Below are positions 5,815 to 7,985 of a DNA stretch of 7,985 bases, piece after piece. The stretch spans positions 1 to 7,985 of the forward strand of contig USAY01000089.1 in NCBI GenBank assembly GCA_900552755.1. The letters run 5' to 3'. The notes beneath the pieces are model-generated. The model was not told the origin of the DNA. It was given only the letters and a program-made list of their open reading frames with translations, and ran no database searches. Position 1 is the stretch's first letter. Each line of letters starts with the position of its first letter. The stretch is from an uncultured Collinsella sp. GTDB lineage: Bacteria > Actinomycetota > Coriobacteriia > Coriobacteriales > Coriobacteriaceae. The position numbers were made by a program, and so were the translations under genes.

Positions 5815-6105
5815 ATGAGAACGGTGACAACGATTAAAAAGCTGGATGGGCGCATCAAGCTCAAACCGTCGGAAGTCGCTTTCTCGGAGCGCGTGGTTTT
5901 CGATCCCGCCGAGATGGGGAAAGCCCTTAGGCTCAGAAGGCGTGAGCTTGGCTTGACTCAACGCGATGTCGCGACTATGACGGGCCGCAGCCTTCGTGTG
6001 ATTGGTGATATCGAGCGGGGGCGGACAACGGTCGAAATTGGTGTCATTTTCGATTACGCCTCCATCGTGGATATTGATTTTATTCTGAAGGTGAGGGGGA
6101 AATAA
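5815..6105 (+). CDS. hipB: HipB-like antitoxin, XRE-family repressor
   Basis: The product has 96 residues and should bind and restrain the HipA kinase encoded next, and repress the shared promoter. A Cro/C1-type helix-turn-helix spans about residues 34-86: MGKALRLRRRELGLTQRDVA, then TGRSLRVIGDIERGRTT, with the recognition helix near 59-68. About 28 residues precede it, which is longer than the lead-in of E. coli HipB (88 residues in all), and the tail after the domain is short. GGAGG (5806-5810) is 4 bases before ATG 5815 but only 1 before ATG 5812, so I prefer 5815. In-frame ATGs at 5755 and 5782 fall inside operators O2 and O3 and are unlikely starts. The stop codon overlaps the hipA start (TAATG), so the two proteins are translationally coupled. 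Confidence 0.9.
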   Translation: MRTVTTIKKLDGRIKLKPSEVAFSERVVFDPAEMGKALRLRRRELGLTQRDVATMTGRSLRVIGDIERGRTTVEIGVIFDYASIVDIDFILKVRGK

Positions 6106-7397
6106 TGGATGGCACGCTGTTCGTTCACCGTGAGTTTAATGGGTCTTACCAGCTGGTTGGCATATTGGAGGAAAACGCGGGGCTTCCGATATTCACCTAT
6201 AGCCCCAAATATCTCCAGAGCGGTGATGCGGCCCCGATTTCGACCTCGCTGCCGTTGTCGGCCGAGACATTTAGTCCGGACGCAACGGGTTCCTTTTTCT
6301 CTGGCATCATTCCGGAGGGGCAGCTCAACAGGGATCTTGAGAAAAGGGCGCGAGCGGAACGCGGAGATTACTTTAAGGTGCTCGATTTAGTCCGCGATGA
6401 ACCTGTCGGCGCTCTGGTTTTGACGCGAGATCCTTCGGCCGACAGTCTCGAAATGGGCTATGAAGAGATAGGTGAGGAACAGCTAAGCGGGCTGGCATAC
6501 GCGCCGGCGGAGGTTGCTTTTGATTTAGCGCTAGAGAGTCGAATCTCCCTTGCAGGTGCTCAGGCGAAGGTCGGTCTCTACCATACGGGCGATGATCCAT
6601 GTGGCGGATGGTACCTGCCTCATGGAGCGGCCCCATCTACGCACATTCTCAAGGCGGGATCGAAAACGTTCCCGGGCGAGACGGTGTGCGAAGCGATGTG
6701 CGTGAGGGCCGCCTCTCTGATGGACCTGTCGGCCGAAGAGTGTTTTCTTATCCGAGTTGAGGATGCCGAGCCAATTATCGCCGTGAGGCGATTTGACCGA
6801 GTAACGCCTGATGCTGGATGCTCGGTTGACGGATTGCCAATTCCATACCGTTTGCACCAGGAAGATGTTTGTCAAGCCAAGGGCATTTCGCGTGAGCTTA
6901 AATATGAGCCCACGGGCGTCAATTACCTGGGGCTTATCGTCGATGCGGTGCGAAGGACGTCGACGAATCAAATGGAGGACAGGTTCCTTGTCGGCTATAA
7001 CCAGCTGTTCGACTATGCCGTAGGTAACTGCGATAACCATCTAAAGAACTGGTCGTTCGTGTGGGACGAAAGTTGGAAGCAGGTGAGGTTGGCGCCGCTC
7101 TATGACGTGCTGTGCACAACGGTTTATCCCAGTCTCGTTCGCGAGATGGGCGTCTCGTTTGGAGGGAGCCGCAAGATTGACGACGTAACGCGCGGGTCGG
7201 TGATGAGCCATATGATCGGGGCGGGTTTGCCCGGGGGAATTGTTGCCGGAATGATTGCCGATACCTGCAATGAGGTTCCAGACGCGCTAAGAGATGCCGC
7301 GCGCGGTCTCAAAGAAGAGGGTTTTTCCGAGGCGGAGGTAATGTTCGAGAAGATCATTCCAGAAGTGCAAGCTCGTCTAAGCAGGATCGCCTTATAA
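6105..7397 (+). CDS. hipA: HipA-family serine/threonine kinase toxin
   Basis: The product has 430 residues (E. coli HipA has 440). HipA kinases phosphorylate a translation factor, glutamyl-tRNA synthetase in E. coli, causing growth arrest and persistence. The target here is unknown. The N-terminal subdomain (about 1-100) includes the GSFFSGIIPEG motif (62-72) and RGDYFKVLD. The kinase core has RISLAGAQAKV (146-156), the P-loop-like segment with Ser148 at the position of the E. coli autophosphorylated serine. It also has THILKAG with Lys183, RRFDR (228-232) and HQEDVCQA (251-258). The catalytic loop is GNCDNHLKNWSF with Asp310 and Asn315, and LAPLYDV carries the metal-binding Asp334. No frameshift or lost catalytic residue is seen, so it should be active. 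Rows I counted by hand have about 53-58% GC, against about 63% in purH, which suggests acquisition. No second toxin partner is present. Confidence 0.95.
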   Translation: MDGTLFVHREFNGSYQLVGILEENAGLPIFTYSPKYLQSGDAAPISTSLPLSAETFSPDATGSFFSGIIPEGQLNRDLEKRARAERGDYFKVLDLVRDEPVGALVLTRDPSADSLEMGYEEIGEEQLSGLAYAPAEVAFDLALESRISLAGAQAKVGLYHTGDDPCGGWYLPHGAAPSTHILKAGSKTFPGETVCEAMCVRAASLMDLSAEECFLIRVEDAEPIIAVRRFDRVTPDAGCSVDGLPIPYRLHQEDVCQAKGISRELKYEPTGVNYLGLIVDAVRRTSTNQMEDRFLVGYNQLFDYAVGNCDNHLKNWSFVWDESWKQVRLAPLYDVLCTTVYPSLVREMGVSFGGSRKIDDVTRGSVMSHMIGAGLPGGIVAGMIADTCNEVPDALRDAARGLKEEGFSEAEVMFEKIIPEVQARLSRIAL

Positions 7398-7398
7398 C

Positions 7399-7449
7399 AA
7401 AAAAGCGCCGCCCCAAACAAAAACGTGCCGCCCCAAACGGGGCGGCACG
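7399..7449 (-). terminator. Terminator of the universal stress protein gene, with two alternative 3' arms
   Basis: CGTGCCGCCCC (7424-7434) pairs perfectly with GGGGCGGCACG (7439-7449) across a 4-base loop. Read leftward, the hairpin is followed by five T (A run 7419-7423), a classical intrinsic terminator for the minus-strand gene. A second copy of the 3' arm (7405-7414), followed by six T (A run 7399-7404), can pair with the same 5' arm through 10 bp including one wobble. Read rightward, the tail is only CCATCTTTT, so it would end hipA transcripts less well. Confidence 0.8.
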
Positions 7450-7489
7450 CCATCTTTTATCAGCCAACTCGCTGAAGTACGGTAACGAA

Positions 7490-7580
7490 GGCGCAAGGCC
7501 GGGAGGGGTTATCTAAGCCGACATCCCGCAGCCGCGAAGCGGCGAGGACGTCGGCGTGATAACCCCGCAGGCCTTGCGCC
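7490..7580. repeat. 91-nt near-perfect hairpin in the 3' region of the stress protein gene
   Basis: Nested complementary blocks run from the outside in. GGCGCAAGGCC (7490-7500) pairs with GGCCTTGCGCC (7570-7580). GGGGTTATC (7505-7513) pairs with GATAACCCC (7558-7566). GCCGACATCC (7517-7526) pairs with GGACGTCGGC (7546-7555) with one mismatch. GCCGC (7531-7535) pairs with GCGGC (7539-7543) across a GAA loop. This is about 34 base pairs in one arm. It begins 13 bases after the stop of the minus-strand stress protein gene and ends about 40 bases before that gene's terminator. Confidence 0.8.
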
Positions 7581-7593
7581 GGCGGGAAGGAAC

Positions 7594-7985
7594 CTACTTC
7601 ACGACCAAGATGTCGCAGTCGGTGTTGCGCAGCAGGAACGTTGAAATCGAGCCCAGTAGCGCGTACTTAATTGAGGACAGGCCGCGGGCGCCGCAGAGCA
7701 CCAGATCGGGCTTGACCACGTCGAGCATCTCATCCTTGAGCGTCTCACGAATGCGGCCGGTACGAATCATGACCTCGACCTCGGGAATGTCGGGATTGGC
7801 CTTGGCCTCCTCGAGTTGCTTGGCGATGGAGTTGTTAAAGGCCTCCTCCAAGCCGTTGACCAGGTCGACCGGATAGGAACCGGCGCTCTCGAGCGCAGTG
7901 GAGTCGATGACGTGGCCGATGATCAGCTTAGCGCCGTTGTTCGCGGCGACCTTGATGGCGCGTGCGAGCACAAAATCCTGCTGCT
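7594..7985 (-). CDS. Universal stress protein, UspA family (5' end outside the window)
   Basis: About 130 C-terminal residues are visible and the reading frame stays open to the window edge (QQDFVLARAIKVA). A GTG at 7969-7971 is therefore probably an internal valine codon, not the start. Usp domains are usually 140-150 residues, so about 15 residues, including the first strand with its nucleotide-contacting Asp, are missing. The ATP-binding signature G-x2-G-x9-G-S is complete in GARGLSSIKYALLGS, and the protein ends with the typical DCDILVVK strand. Family members are small cytoplasmic nucleotide-binding proteins induced by growth arrest and stress; the exact role is not predictable. The gene converges on hipA, and the 196-bp gap between them holds a large hairpin and a terminator. 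Confidence 0.93.
   Translation of the reverse strand, partial: QQDFVLARAIKVAANNGAKLIIGHVIDSTALESAGSYPVDLVNGLEEAFNNSIAKQLEEAKANPDIPEVEVMIRTGRIRETLKDEMLDVVKPDLVLCGARGLSSIKYALLGSISTFLLRNTDCDILVVK

Noticed and set aside
7969..7971. GTG as the start codon of the stress protein
   Set aside because: The frame stays open upstream to the window edge and the residues there fit a Usp domain, so the gene is cut by the window and does not start here.

Overview
The window looks like a piece of chromosome from a high-GC actinobacterium of the Coriobacteriia, most likely Collinsella or a close relative. This rests on the GC-rich codon use of the core genes, the gene types present and the style of the intergenic palindromes. 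It is an inference from familiarity, not a database match.

Left part (1-2911). The window opens with the last 37 codons of a membrane protein with a glycine-rich tail, probably DUF2207 type, closed by a strong intrinsic terminator. A GNAT acetyltransferase gene follows on the minus strand. It diverges from purH, the bifunctional enzyme for the last two steps of IMP synthesis. The purH stop codon runs straight into a roughly 100-nt imperfect hairpin, then a perfect 11-bp palindrome, then a classical terminator.

Middle part (2952-5637). A gene of unknown function (243 codons) has a pattern that faintly recalls class IV PLP enzymes (aminodeoxychorismate lyase or branched-chain aminotransferase fold). 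Its stop codon lies in a sequence that could form an H-type pseudoknot. Next is a two-gene two-component system: an OmpR-type response regulator and a short histidine kinase with two membrane helices and almost no extracellular loop. This is the intramembrane-sensing (BceS-like) type, but no ABC transporter gene lies beside it here.

Right part (5638-7985). An AT-rich control region carries three matching 24-bp palindromic operators spaced exactly 39 bp apart. It drives a hipB-hipA toxin-antitoxin pair whose kinase motifs all look intact. The module is visibly less GC-rich than purH, which suggests acquisition. It is followed by a convergent universal stress protein gene, cut by the window edge. 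The 3' region of that gene holds a 91-nt near-perfect hairpin and a terminator with two alternative 3' arms.

The genes do not form one pathway. The most interesting material is the operator array of hipBA, the divergent 243-codon gene, the transporter-less Bce-like sensor pair, and the repeated occurrence of large palindromes directly after stop codons.
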